NCBI GenBank assembly: GCA_038496675.1
Contig: CM076668.1
Location: 5,137,443-5,201,442 of the forward strand
DNA length: 64,000 bases
Direction: 5' to 3'
From: Rachycentron canadum
Lineage: Eukaryota; Chordata; Actinopteri; Carangiformes; Rachycentridae
A model generated the notes under the pieces. That model ran no database searches and had not been told where the DNA came from. It was given only the letters and a program-made list of their open reading frames with translations. Each line of letters starts with the position of its first letter. Positions within the stretch are counted from its first letter, which is position 1. Shown one piece after another: positions 45,336-57,704 of the stretch. The translations under genes and the position numbers were made by a program.

Positions 45336-48300
45336 TATATTTGGTTGTTGATTTTTTTCTTTGAATCTGCTGCAATGTGTTTTAGGTAGCTTAACAGAGG
45401 AGCTCCTAGTCTTTTCTTATAAGGTTTCTTATAAGGTTAGATAATTTAGGATTTGTCAGTAGACGACTGAATTAATTTGGTTGCACTCTACCATTCAGAC
45501 ATTATATTCCCAGTATTAATACAGGACCTGTGAAGGATATCTTTGTATGAGGAAACTTTTTTGTGTGACAACAATTTCTTTTCTGGTAATATCAAAACAT
45601 GGAAAATATGGTCTTTTCTCACCATTAAGTGTATATGTCACCCTATATTTTTGAATGATCACTTGTACGTCATTAACACCGGAAACTTTATGCAATTCAC
45701 TGGGAGCCTGGCAGGATGACGAGTGAGCAGCAAGCCCCATGGGGAGCCTTGGGTTAACCACTAACAACCAGAGGCTTTCCAGTGCCGACCATGCTGCGCT
45801 TTAAACAACCACTCTGCCAGCACAGTGATGGATGTATGGTGCCAGCCCGGAGGGCTGTGTTAGCTGGGCAGCCACCAATATTCATTGTTCACACATATGA
45901 AAGGCAAAATGGAACAGACAGCTCCAAGAAAAACTATTATGGAGTGATATTAAAGAAAACACAGTTGGAAAACAGTCAAGGACAAACAAAAAACTCCTTT
46001 TTTCCATCATTTTTTTCATCTCTGACAGCTTCCTTTTACTTTATCTCTCCATCCAACAAAGCTGGGAACACACTGTAGTGAAAAAAAAAGAGAGAAAAAG
46101 TGAAGCCACGTCTCTGTAAGAGTACCGCTCAAGTTCATAATCAGTCAGATCAAGTTTATGCTTACTGACGGGCTGCTCCGCTGAACGCTGTGCTCGCTGC
46201 CAGGGGTGTGTGGGTGAGTTTGAGCCAGCGCGACAATAAAAACCATTGTTGCGTTTGTTTAGACAGCCTGTCCAAGTCTGACCCTCCCCTTTGGAGCAAA
46301 TGTCCAGGTTTGTCAGCCCAATAATGGCACCTAATTTGTACGGAAGTCGAGAGAAATCATTGTAAAGCAAAATCTGAAAAACAAGTGCTTTCTCCACCAG
46401 CCACCTTACTTCCCCAGGCCTGCATCCTGGTTTTTCTTTTTTTTTTTTTCAGACCTGTGGTGATTTAAGTGTTGCTGAAAGACAGTGACATTCAGGAGCA
46501 GCGGTTTGCCAGGGAAGTGTCTGAGCTGCTTCAATTGAGTTTCTGTGGTTGCTTCGTAAACATTGAGGGGAAAAAGGATCCAATTAGAGAGGTGAGAAAG
46601 AACCAAAGGTAGGAGATTATATCCAATCACAGCGTCACCCTTGGACTCAAGCACATCCACTCTTTCACCCACATCCTTCCCACTCTCATTGTCTTACCAG
46701 CTCGCTGGATCCCATTTTCCCTCAGTCTGTCATCCATCTATATGCCCATGCCAGCTGTAAGCAACTGACAGGGCAGCAAGCAGAGTGGGATTTTCCCAGA
46801 AACTTTAGCCTCTCAAAGGACAAGGTGAGATTGGCAGGCAGGATGACTATCTGTCTAGCTGTCTGCCTGGGTCAGTCTTGCTGTCAGTCCACTGGGCAAC
46901 TTGGCTTCAAACCTCCATGTAGCTCCACAATGAATTCATATTCATCATTAAGATATATGAGATGCCTCTCCGCGGCAGTCTGAAAGAAGATGATAAATAG
47001 GATGAGGATGAAAATGACTCTCAAAAAAGAAACTTTCCATTTGTTTTCCACTCCATCTCTCACTTATTCCTCTTTCCCACCCTATGAACAATGGCACTGA
47101 GTCACGGTCGGTCGTGACCCGTCTCTGCCAGTCCAACAGTTTAAGTCCTAGGGATCAACAAGGTGGGTGAAAAATGACTCTTAAGACAATTTACTATTTC
47201 AGTCCAATCACACAATTTTCCCTCAATTGTTCACTTTTACATGACAGGTTGTCAGTCATTTTTGTGTAGCTGGTTTTGGATCGGTTTCTCTTTAAAGGGC
47301 CCAGAAACAGAACAGCAGATGCCACAAAAATAGATACACAAATTATTAATATATGAGGCTGTCAGCAAGATTGCCAGATTGAAACCAGACAAACGTAGAG
47401 CCAGTTGCTCAACTGTCTGACAGCTAGTTAAGGTTCGTAATCCTGAAGTTTAGCATGACATCAGCACTGCCAGGTAGTGGCTTGCTCTCTGTCTGGGCAT
47501 CCTGCTGCTTCTTCCACATACAGGACCGGGGCAAACATTCATTACTGCCACTAGACTGACATTGAGTGCTTGGAAAAGGCTGGAGGGACCATTGGACGGA
47601 TCACAGGGGCCCAGAGTCCCATTAGAACGTAGAAATATCCTGGAGAGGACCCTTCTGGTACAGAAAAATAAAACTGGCTTGTCTTTTCTGTCACTTTGGG
47701 GTTTTCTTCAAATGAACTGTTGAAGAAGCTGTCTCAGTACAGATGTGGTACACCCCAAAACTTTTGTGTTTATGTTGTTTGTTGTATAGGCTGAACGGTA
47801 ATTTTATTTAATTTCCAGGGCCTAATATTCTCCCTAATAATACAGGTGACAGTTAGATTATTTTACTTCAGTTTCATATGTTATGTGAAGAGAAAGGGTA
47901 AATATAAGCAGCATCCAGGTGGAACGTTTGGCCCTGGAGCAGTTGGACCCTGGCTTGGACCCCTCAGGGGGAAACTTCAGCCACACCTCTGGATCTAAAA
48001 TTGATCTGTGTTTTACAGATTTGTAGTTGCTGAAAAATGACCAAAGTCAACTCCTCAAAGCTTAACTTTATTTTGGAGAGGGTTGAAAAGTATTTTAAAT
48101 TGTTTTGAGCCTTTTTGTTGAACTTTGAAAACTTGCCATTGTGTCAGGCAGCAGGGGTAAGATGGCGGTCACCACATCGTGGGTGCAAAGACTGGAAAAC
48201 CATTTAGAATATACAAATAGTTTTACAGCACAACCTTCAGCACGACTGTCAACAATAATAAACATGAGGGTGACTTCCATTGTGAAGTTCTTTCCTTTGT

Positions 48301-48986
48301 AATGTAAACTGATAAGCTCTGTAATGTACTGCAATTACTTGACTCACACGCTGGTTATAACTTATGACAATATAGGCGCATATCAATGACCTCATTTAAG
48401 CTCAATTGTTCCAGAGCTTTCTCATGTCCCAGTGTGCAAACCACACTCTTGAGTCACTTTTGCCTGTCATGACCCATCCTCGCTGATCCCAGGGTTAAAG
48501 TCCCATGGCTCAGCAACCTGATAGAGCAGACTGCTGCAACGAATATCCTACTGTAGTACAGTGAACATCAGCTGAACCTTCAAAGGAAGTTAATTAGTGG
48601 ACCCTCAGGGCCTTTTAGAGGCTTTGGATTGATATCATAAATCTCCCAGCAAGCTTCCAAGGGTTTCCAAATGTGGGTTACTGTTACACATTAATATTGG
48701 CTTCTTATTATTCTTCCTCAATAACCCTGTCACCAGACAAGAATGCTGACATTGGACATTTCTGCGAAACCCATAGTTATGGTCAGTGACCACGTTCTTT
48801 GTTTTTAATTCCAACATTTTCTCAATGATCTCACTCGCTTCGGTTATCTGTGCGAGGGAAATGCTAAAGTCAAGGATGCACTTAACCGACATTTTTCTCC
48901 AGATACCAGATAGGAACGGACTGACAGAAATTCAGGGTGGGAATTTGATTCCATCCCAGGTCACCCTCAGACCATCAATTGACCAT
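45336..48986. other. Non-coding stretch, possibly regulatory around 46.2 kb
   Basis: Opposing short open frames at 45516-46672 without domains. Between about 46130 and 46380 the sequence is non-repetitive with motifs such as ACAATAAAAACCATTGTTG (SOX-like ATTGTT) and CCAATAATGG. This has the look of conserved non-coding DNA but is untested. T13 run at about 46437-46449. Nothing else seen to 48986. Confidence 0.4.
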
Positions 48987-49004
48987 TTTATATATATATA
49001 TATA
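48987..49004. repeat. (TA)n tract
   Basis: About eight TA units. Confidence 0.85.
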
Positions 49005-49759
49005 GCAACAGTCTCAAAAATGGTCATTTAAACCTATTACTACAGGTTATACACAGAGAGAGGGTAGAAGTCAAACTGGACAACAGCAGTAAACCAAACA
49101 TATTTGATTGGTTTTCTTTTTTTTTTTTTGCGGTTATCACATTTCTTCTCAGCTTCATTTGATATAACACATCTCTGCACATTTCACCTCACAAAAAACA
49201 TACTTGATACCTTGGAATAAAATCAGCTTCAAATAACTTCAAAGCTCTTTTAGGCTTTTCCATTTTTGTCATTTTGAAAAGTTTCAGCGAGTCTTCACAT
49301 GAATCCACTGAATCAGCACAACCTCATCTAATTATATATGTCACTCAGTAAAGACTGTTCACTGTAAAAGGGGATAGTGGCTCATAAGACAAATAAAACA
49401 AAAAACGGACATTGAATTTTTACTTATTTCATAGATAAAAACACTGTAAACCATAATAATGACAGAAAACTTCAACACAGAAAGTTATACATATGTGTTT
49501 GGGTTTTTCTAGAGGTGATTTATCTTTATCTGAGCATTAGTTCTACTCAGTCCCCTGAGTAGTAATCATTAACGTTTTTTCCAGCTCCCTAAAAAATCAG
49601 CTCCAAAGCCTCTAATGCTCTAAATGTCTTATTGTGCATGTCTCTCTGTCTTTATTCTGTCACTACAATAATCTCAGACCTTCTCCTCACTCTGAGATAA
49701 AAAATATACAGGATTGATCCCATTAACTTTGGCTATACAAGCAACTGACAGCTAGGCTC
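49005..49759. other. Non-coding stretch, nothing identified
   Basis: T-run near 49118-49129 and AT-rich unique sequence. No open frame of interest. Confidence 0.5.
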
Positions 49760-50090
49760 TGAATGAGATGCTCTGATTGGCTGTGACATCACGCATTGGA
49801 GCCAATAGGAGTGTCCCATGCAGAGACGTGACTCTCGACATCGCTGGCAAAGATGGAGGATGAGAATCAATTATTAAATACACAGAAGTAAAGCAGCAAT
49901 GCTCCAGACTGATCCAAATCTTCGCTAACTTCGTTCACCAGTTTACCGACAGAAGTAAGTGCCTCTAAATGTCTCTGGCTCAAACCATTGCGGAGCAATA
50001 ACGCCATAAAGACGACATTTGGATGCGATATCTGGAAGCGTATACACTTCACTCGGGGCACCTGATGAAATTATTAAACTTCAATGAATA
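49760..50090. other. Promoter-like or transposon-derived segment of unknown class
   Basis: Seen: opposed CCAAT-type motifs (GATTGGCT near 49775, AGCCAATAGG near 49800), a cAMP-element-like TGACATCACG between them, then AAGATGGAGGATGAGAATC with a 12-codon frame ending in TAA. The opposite strand has a 64-codon frame (50061-49867). CCAAT boxes and a MEDE-type start also occur in the 5' ends of fish DNA transposons such as PIF/Harbinger, which is one possible reading. I cannot decide between this and chance. Confidence 0.25.
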
Positions 50091-51406
50091 AGTAGTGGAA
50101 GATTATCATTATGTCATTACAGTTTTCTTAGCAAACACACATTTATTTGCTACTTGACTCGACTTCATTGACCCAGGAGCTGCTGTGGAAAATGTTTGAT
50201 AGGTCTTGGCCTCGTTTTGTTCTGCAGCCGTTTGGTCCAATTATAAACAGCCTCAAAGTTATGACTGTGGGATGTGGGTACGGGCTAATACCCACGATAC
50301 TAACTATACCCCTGATGGAAAAGTGGCTGAGAAAGACTGTGACTGTGACATTTGATTTGTTCTGCCATGTTGATATCCCCACAATCTCATGGTTTACTAA
50401 ATTACGGCCTTTTATGCTATTCTCCGCTTTATGATCCTCCACATTTCATTTTTCACACTCACACACAGACGAGTGATGTAAGAGTTCAGAAAAAAAACCT
50501 TTACAGTGGCTCTCTTTTCAACACTTTAGGGAGACATCTTTCATGACATGTCCTCTTTAATTTGAAGTTGTTCAAATGTCTGATGAAACAACTCCATCAG
50601 TCTTCAATTTTCAAGTTTTTTGCAAAGCTGCTAATACATTTTTGGTCATGTCTGAGTGTAACCGAGCTTTAGTAATAACATTGCTCAGTGGCCAAGGTGC
50701 CCAATGGCAGCATAAATGCCACTGAGACCAGTCAGTCAGCCAGCCACCAAGCAGGCTCCTGCAAAGACACACACACACATCCATGGACACACACACATAT
50801 GGGAACTTAGCACACGTTCTTGTAGCAAAGGTACATTCTGCTCCTGTGGCGACTTCACAAATAGACTTGTTTTCTTCACGCTGGAAAATATGACACCGGG
50901 CCAAGCAACACTCACCACTCTGGGCCCTTTCAACCACACCCACCTACCCACCCATTAAATGAGATGTTTACGGCTGAAGATAGAGGCAATTCTGTAAGGG
51001 CAGGGCTGAGGCGTGCACTGTTTAAAGGGGGATTTGTTTTGGGGCGGGGTGGTGTTTAAAGAGGAAGCTAATAAACACCTCAACCGTTCTTGCTACAACA
51101 AGGATTTAGGGAGCATCCTGTAAGTAGCGTGATGACTCAAGGGATCGCATTTAAAGCTCAGCTCCAAAGAACCTTTGCGAACCCTCTTTGCGAGGCACCT
51201 TTTACAGGTTCTTCCACTGACTTTTCCTTCTCAGAGTGGACAGGACACTGCGTTCTGTTCCAGGACTATTAGGAGAACAGAGAGTTTCCATCAGCGGTCA
51301 CACGTCAAGATGCTTTTTATGAGGGCACTTACTGTGGATTGGTCATGGTTTGTTATTGCAAGGATATTGGGTGCTGCTGTGAGGAATTGGAAAGCTTGAT
51401 TAGTTT
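50091..51406. other. Non-coding stretch, nothing confirmed
   Basis: Open frames on both strands of 60 to 110 codons overlap each other and have no domain. No repeat family recognised. Confidence 0.45.
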
Positions 51407-51437
51407 GTGTGCGCGCGTGTGTGTTTGTGTGTGTGTA
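51407..51437. repeat. GT/GC-rich alternating purine-pyrimidine tract
   Basis: GTGTGCGCGCGTGTGTGTTTGTGTGTGTGTAG-type tract (described; a GCGCGC core flanked by GT). Alternating purine-pyrimidine sequence of this kind can adopt Z-DNA. Confidence 0.7.
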
Positions 51438-51949
51438 GCTTCCATGGCCAACTAAAGCATCCTATAAGAAGCCTTTCTTTGCATTTTGTTTTTTAAGAGG
51501 AACTCTGCTACTAAATGTCTCTTTCTATTTTTTAAAAAAAGTTGTTTGGTGCTTTTGTGCTTCACACTCAGCTTTTCTACCTAAAATGTGAATAAATTTA
51601 ATGAACAGTTTAATTTTATTTTGGTCATTTGGTCAAAATCATAACATAACAGTAGATTATCTCAAGGTCTCAGTAAGGTCAGGATGGTGCAGTATTAGAA
51701 ACCCAATAGTCCCCATCATCAGCAAGCACTTGGTAGCAATGGAGAGGGAAAAAAAAACAAAACACTTTTTTGACCAGAAGAAACCTCTGATGGAAGAGGA
51801 CTGGACATCCGTCTGCCTCGACTGGTTGGGTCGAGAGAAGAGAAATTCACGAGAGGGGATGAAGAGGAAGGAGAGAGCAGAAAGAAAGGAAGAACAGATG
51901 TACATGCCGTCGTATTCAAGCATCGCCGCAATGTCTGTTATTGGTGTAA
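51438..51949. other. Non-coding stretch with a chance open frame
   Basis: A 154-codon + frame (51601-52065) has a lysine/arginine-rich middle encoded by G/A-rich DNA and no recognisable domain. Rejected as a gene. Confidence 0.45.
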
Positions 51950-52245
51950 GAGTTGCAGATATCCTGTCTTATCCCTTGTTTCCTGCAGTGTGTTGCCCTT
52001 GCCTGTTGTCCTGTGTTGTCTCTCCCATCTGGTTGTGTGTTCAGTGTGTGTCTGAGTGTGGCTGACCTACTTTTTCCCCTATCACCTACTCACCTGCTGC
52101 TCATCATCACTGATTGCCACAAGACAGCCCGACAGTTAAAAGCCCAGTCTTCCTTGTTTTTGAAGCTCTTGATGACCTGTTTGCTTTGTCTTTACCTGTC
52201 CTGCATATGTTCTCATCTATTCTTCATTATTAAAACACAGGTGTG
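51950..52245. repeat. Possible dispersed repeat fragment
   Basis: 'CACCTGCTGCTCATCATCAC', 'GATTGCCACAAGACAGCC', 'AGTTAAAAGCCCAGTCTTCC' and the surrounding CCTGT-rich sequence resemble a frequent percomorph repeat whose copies read 'CACCTGCTCCTCATCA...TATAAAAGCCC'. Recognised from general memory only. Class unknown. Confidence 0.4.
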
Positions 52246-52659
52246 ACAACATGCTCCTTCATAGCTACATGGTCACATATTCACACACTCATATGTAAGT
52301 CCGAGTACTCTTTGTGGCCGTGGTTCCCGGTTCTGGATCAGATCTGACTGAAGAGGCGAATGCCTCTCAAATGAATCCCTGCTAAACTGGGCCAAGCTTA
52401 AAACCTGATCCAAAACCACCGGGGTCGTGGAGGTAAAATGAGATCAACTTGTAAGAACAAGGACTTTGTTAAGTGTCCTATGCTGTCTCAGCTCTGAGTG
52501 GTATCCAGCTCATGTCTTATTAATCTGCAGATATGACGCAGGAGCATATGCAGCTATTTAAGTATCTTTCATTTTACTACAGGCCTTTCTGATCACACTG
52601 CACTTTTTCTCCAGCCTCAAGTGTATGGTTTGTCAAAAATAATTTTGTTCCTCTTTCAG
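52246..52659. other. Non-coding stretch ending in a strong acceptor
   Basis: No repeat recognised. The last 20 bases (AATTTTGTTCCTCTTTCAG) are a pyrimidine-rich acceptor for the 28-nt candidate exon. Confidence 0.5.
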
Positions 52660-52687
52660 GGGTCAAAAGGACAGTGATGAATTAGAG
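52660..52687 (+). CDS. Candidate 28-nt exon
   Basis: Seen: acceptor CTCTTTCAG (ends 52659), 28 nt, then donor GAG|GTGCGT at 52688. Phase 0 and phase 1 both hit a stop. Only phase 2 (one base finishing a split codon, then nine codons GQKDSDELE) is open. Phase 2 is exactly what exon 1 plus a 27-nt microexon would deliver, and the exon then ends in phase 0, matching the exon at 62816. The acidic/polar residues resemble a linker. The donor is of medium quality (C at +4). Confidence 0.35.
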
Positions 52688-53794
52688 GTGCGTGAAGCCA
52701 CTTCTACAATGACAACCACTGCACAAAAACATGGAGATAAGGACACACGTATTGCCACACACACTTTGACACAATTTATTTGACCTCAGCACACACTTGT
52801 CGACAATTTAGGTTGTGCTCCAGCTTCTCCCCTTTGGTTCCTTGTGCAAACAGAGAGGCATGGACCAGCGCAACCCAGCATGACCAGAGCGGGTAGAATG
52901 GTTATGGAGGAGGAGGAGGAGGAGAAAACCAACAAATAGAAGGAGAGGGAGAGGGGCCATGACTCTTGACAAAATGTCCACCAGATGTTGTGGGTCTTCT
53001 TCCAACTCCATGTCTGATGGCTTCATCTGTGAGCACACTTCCAATGGGGGGAAAAGGTTAGGGGTTCTTTCACAGCATCTTTTATTAGAATTAGTTTGGA
53101 TTATTTGAGCAGGTAATGCTAAGTGAACTTGAATTTAAGGTGGCACCAAAGAAGACATTAGCAGATCAACAATAGAGTGTAGAACTGCTCGTTGTTATGA
53201 AGTCAATTTATAGGGACTGGAATGGTTTATTTAGTTTTCTCCAGTTGCCAAAATGTGTAATCTTTCAGGATGACACATGACAAAACTCTGTCCAATAAAT
53301 GAGTTACTTGTGAGTCCATGTGATTTGTGTTTACATGTCCTGGTTCACTTGCATTAAGGCAGTGTGAACCTAAACAATCTGTTAATTTAAAACAAGATAG
53401 GACCACAGCAGGACTAACAACTCTGAGTGGCTGTTTTTAAACACAGTGATGCGTTGAGCTAAGTGCTAATGCTAGCATGGCAGTTTTTTAAAACTTATTT
53501 AACCAGGAAGTCTCTCTTTAGCAAGAGAGACCTAATGGTAACTCAAAGTAAGTATCGCATAGAACACACATCATTCATGTACAACAATTACATACAATAC
53601 AAGAAAACAAGACCTGGGAGACGTGAAAAAGAACCTGACTCTTAAAAACAATTATGTGCTCCAAGACACATTTTTGAATATGATCACTTCTGATACAAAG
53701 GCACTGTTTTCCAATGATTATCTTGTTAATTCTTCCAAGTCCAGGGTGCATAACAGGAAAATAAAGTTAAACCAAAATCTGAGCAGGCTCTAAC
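52688..53794. other. Non-coding stretch with a GGA tract
   Basis: (GGA)n tract at 52906-52924, which gives Leu-rich codons on the minus strand. Short open frames only. Confidence 0.5.
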
Positions 53795-54090
53795 AATAGG
53801 GCTGGAGCCAATCCCAGCTGACATTGAGCAAAAGCAGAGTACACCCAGGACAGATCGGCAGTCTATAACAGGGCCGACAAACAACCATTCACGCTCACAC
53901 TTAAATGCAATATAGCGTCACCAATTAATCTAATACACGTGTTCTTGGACTAACTCCGACTTTCTCCTATAGTTCAAAGACATGTGCATTGGACATGGCG
54001 GTAAGAGCCCACACAGAAAGGCCCCTGGTTGGAGATTTGAAACCTTGTTTTGAGGCGACAGAGCTGACCACTACATCAAGGTGCCGCCCC
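53795..54090 (+). mobile_element. Diverged L2/CR1-type LINE tail
   Basis: 'GGGCTGGAGCCAATCCCAGC', 'ACACCCAGGACAG', 'CAACCATTCACGCTCACACT', 'AGCGTCACCAATTAATCTAA', 'AGCCCACACAGAAAGGCCCC' and 'TTGAGGCGACAGAGCTGACC'. More diverged than the copies at 36441 and 39804, and the CTTTGGACTGTGGG block is disrupted. Confidence 0.7.
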
Positions 54091-54099
54091 ACATGATTC

Positions 54100-54412
54100 C
54101 TTAGCCTTTTATTTTATTTATAATTTTATTGCTTTTATTAGTCTCAATGACATTACTAACATGCTGGTGTTTTGCAGGTGAACTGTTTACCTTGTTCTCC
54201 ATCTCAGCACGGTAACATGCTAACATTTTCTAGTTGGCACTAAAATCGAAGCATAGCTAAAGCATTTTGGATGTTGGCATTAGAGTCAAAGAGCCGGGGA
54301 TTCACTAAATGTACTACAATTCATTCTAAGGTGGTTGTGAATGTCTCTGCCAAATTTAATAATGACTTTAATGGTCATTGAGACAACCTCAATGCAAGAG
54401 GAAAAGTCGTAA
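54100..54412 (-). repeat. 'AACTATTGGATGG' family, inverted, left part
   Basis: Reverse orientation of the repeat at 39310: ACATGCTAACATTTTCTAG, TTGGCACTAAAATCGAAGCA, ACTACAATTCATTCTAAGG, GTGAATGTCTCTGCCAAATT. It stops at AAGAGGAAAAGTCGTAA (54396-54412), where copy D of the short element begins. Confidence 0.65.
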
Positions 54413-54855
54413 CATAGACTGTTTATAAAAGTGGACTTTGATTCCATGGTGAAAAGTGAAGCCGATGCTTTAAACCTGCGTTTTATCTAATGACCATCAG
54501 GGTGCGACTCCACTGGTTGTAAACAGATTGTATTGAAGTCTATAGGAAAAAGGCCCTACCTCTCTCTTGGTTTATTACCTCAGTAAATGTTTTCCCAATG
54601 AGTTTATGGTCTCAGTCTCAAGTCACGTCTCCCTCAATATACCATGATGTTATTTTTTTAAATGATGGTCCCATTCAGAGGAAAATAGAACATAAAGCAG
54701 GGTATGCATGAGGGCGTGGCTACCGTGTGATTGACAGACTGTACCAGAAACAGCGACCTGCTGGAGAAAGCACAGAGCAGGTCAGATCCAGCCCTCACTC
54801 CTCCTCGAACAGCAGCTCACAAACCACTGGGTGACATCGTGGTGAGTTGCCACTT
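54413..54855 (+). mobile_element. Dispersed short element, copy D (nested)
   Basis: Starts CATAGACTGTTTATAAAAGT at 54413 and carries the full series of family blocks (TCTAATGACCATCAGGGTGC, GTATTGAAGTCTATAGG, CATAAAGCAGGGTATGC, GAGCAGGTCAGATCCAGCCC, CACAAACCACTGGGTGACAT). The 'GCTCCACCTTCTCC...GATGGCGACGGCC' block is deleted. The extreme right end seems lost. Confidence 0.75.
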
Positions 54856-55010
54856 GGGGATAAAGAGGGTCATTCGGATTTAGCTTCAGGGGAACATGAA
54901 TGTATGTACAAAATCTGTTGGTAATCCATTTGGTAGTTGTTGAAATATTTCAGTCTGGACCACAGTTGAGCAACAGACCAATAGATTGGCAGTTCCATCT
55001 GCAGAGCTTT
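54856..55010 (-). repeat. 'AACTATTGGATGG' family, inverted, right part
   Basis: Resumes with GGGGATAAAGAGGGTCATTC, TTCAGGGGAACATGAATGTA, TGTACAAAATCTGTTGGTAA and TCCATTTGGTAGTTGTTGAA, the continuation expected of the sequence interrupted at 54412. Confidence 0.65.
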
Positions 55011-57704
55011 GCTGTTAGTGTGGTTAAATGAACTTATCCTGCTAATCTTCAGATCAAAAACAGCTGTAGATGTCAAGTATAAGTCCATGTGAGTCTAGAT
55101 GTGCCAGCTGGTAACTCTCCAGTGAAGATGTTTTCTCATCTACAAGTATTATTATATAATCATTAAATGTATCACCATATATTTCTACCCCCCCCCACCC
55201 CCTTTAAAAATGTATGCAGTAATGTTTACTGAAGTAATCTTACTTCTAGTCGAGTGAAATGCACTGCTGCTGCTACTTGAATACAATTTCCCTGTTAACT
55301 CAGTAGGAAGCATGTGTGTGAATACCTGCAGCAGACTATAATTTTTAGTTATAAGGCTTCAGGGTCCATAAAAAGACTATGGTAAGCGGGCTTACTACCC
55401 CATCACGGACACACTTGATCCCTAGTCCCAGAGGGTGGGTGAGAGTGTTTGAGTGTATGTTTGCATGTCAGGGTTCATAAGCTAACAGGAGGATCACTCT
55501 TTCATCACGTGAGCTGGATTTTGGACGGCAGCTCACGGTGTCACGCACCCCGGGGAAATATGAGGGATTTCATTTACAGGTAACACAAAGCAACCGAGAG
55601 AGTGGAAGTTGTGAGGGTGTGACACATACATACTAACTTACAAACATGCACTTTTGTTTCTAAAAGCCTTCTATTTGAAACTGCAGCACATTGTGTCAGG
55701 GTGTGGCGGGGAGTGAAAATCATTTTTAAAAAAAAATCATAAATAGCTCCACGAGAATTCATAAGGTGACAAAGCTCACAGGGTGACCTAATGTGATGGG
55801 AGGGCTCAAGGAAAGCTATCCGGTTTGAATCTGACTTTGATCCCGTCGTCTTATCCAGCCCTTCCTCTCCCTCTTTCCTTCTCTCCACCTCTACCTCATA
55901 GGCACCTCATCATCCAGCCGCTTGTTATAGCGAGGCTTCGGTAGGCTTTTGGTAGCCGGACATGTGTAAGACGCTGCAGCTGCAGGTCAAAAAACACACT
56001 TTTTATGCTCTTGACTTCTCCTCCTGCGTGTCTTTAGATTCAGGAGATGATATTTCAGGAAGAGCGTTCTGCAAAGCATATCAACATTTCTTTTTCTCGA
56101 CCTTCCAGAGGACACCATATCCTCTGCTTTTCTCTGCTGTTTTTCCACCTTTCACCCTCTGGTATTTTCCTATATTTCCTCCGTCAGACTCCCTCTCCAT
56201 AATCTATTTTCCTGTCTTCAAATCCCCAGGCTCCTCTTTCCCCTCTCCCATGGGGTCTCATCTTCTCTACTGTATCAGTCATTCATTATACTCTATGCTC
56301 CTCAGATAATGCTGCCTTCACTGTATCTGCTTAATGATCATAAGATGCCTCTCTGTGCTCAGCAGCTCAGATGTAGCCACTGCAAAAGGCTCAGTTTTTT
56401 CCTATTTGATCTACCCCTGCAGTTCTTCCCCATCCTCAAGAGAATGTTAGGAAAAATAAAAGTTGTCGTGCTTATTGTTGAAAATGACAAGGAATATTTT
56501 GTGAGCGTTCTTGCAGGACGCACAAAGGATAAGCTCCCAAACATCTATCAGCGCACCTTCCAAAAATCCCTCAGTGTTGCTCAACGCGGAGACAACTTAG
56601 TTTCGAAACCAGGGCAATTAGAATTGATAAAGCCATTGGCGAACCAAGAGGTTTCCCGTAATTAAAATTAGGCATTGGCACTCGCCGGGGCTAGTATCAA
56701 GGCTCATGTGAACGCTGTTATTGGCAACGCATTGCTCACCACAGATTGGAGCTCGGAAACTCGATCATCCGTTGGACTGTGAAACAACATTTTAGCAGAG
56801 AGAGAGGTAGTCAGTGAAGCAGATAATATCCATGTGGACACACACTTAGTCTCTGGTGGACATGAGTGCACATAGACACATACGCACCAACATGTACTCT
56901 CTTATACTATTCTTTTCTTTTCTATTCAGTTCTATTTTGTGGAATTAAGATGATGTCCACCCAAGTTCCCTCTTATTTTATCAGTTTGGGAATCTAAATT
57001 GTCTGAGGTTGCCTTGACATCTCCCGCTCTGCCTGTTTGTGCCTCGGGGGATAACCACAGAGTCTTGTTTTCCTTTTCTCAGTGTGACCCTCAGCTCTCT
57101 GCCAGTGTCTTGCACAAAGCTCAAAAAGTTAAGGGTTCATTTGGGGATCATAAAAAGGTATGAGGGGATTGATTACGCGTGGCGGTGATTATCAAGCATG
57201 TGCCAAATGTTCCGAGAGTGAGCACGTTTTCATTCCAAACAAGCTGCTGATTTCTCAGATTACTACACGTTTTATGGGAATGGGAGAAACAAATTACTGG
57301 AATCAGCTGCCGTGCTGTTTGGCTGTAAAGACATATGCAACATTATAATCCTTCAAGCTGGACTGACGGATATGTTTATGTTAACAAAGTAACAAATGAG
57401 TATGGGTAATGAGAAAGGAGTGGTTCATAGCGATGAACACACAGAGAATAATCACCCAACTCGACATTTTCTGTCCGTTTTAGTGTCTTTCAGCTTCACT
57501 GTTTCGGTGCAATTTTAGTAAAATAGATATCAAGGCATTTTTGGTTGATCAACAGAACTGCAATTACCAAAACAATCAGGACCAAATCTCAAGCTCTGTA
57601 GTTAGTAGTTTTCATCATCAGACGTGTCATGAATAAAAACATTACTCTCAGCAATGTTTTACTGAAGATGCTGGCATTGCTAAAAAGAAGCCAAGCCCTG
57701 AGCT
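55011..57704. other. Non-coding stretch, possibly regulatory around 57.2 kb
   Basis: C9 run with CACCCCC near 55187-55201. A 118-codon + frame (56309-56665) and a 115-codon + frame (55962-56309) lack domains. Between about 57130 and 57360 the DNA is non-repetitive with motifs such as TTGATTACGCG and GATTATCAAGCATG, reminiscent of homeodomain/TALE sites. This is only an impression. Confidence 0.4.

Noticed and set aside
51601..52065. 154-codon plus-strand open frame
   Set aside because: G/A-rich middle gives Lys/Arg/Glu runs and the C-terminal part overlaps a probable dispersed repeat. No domain.
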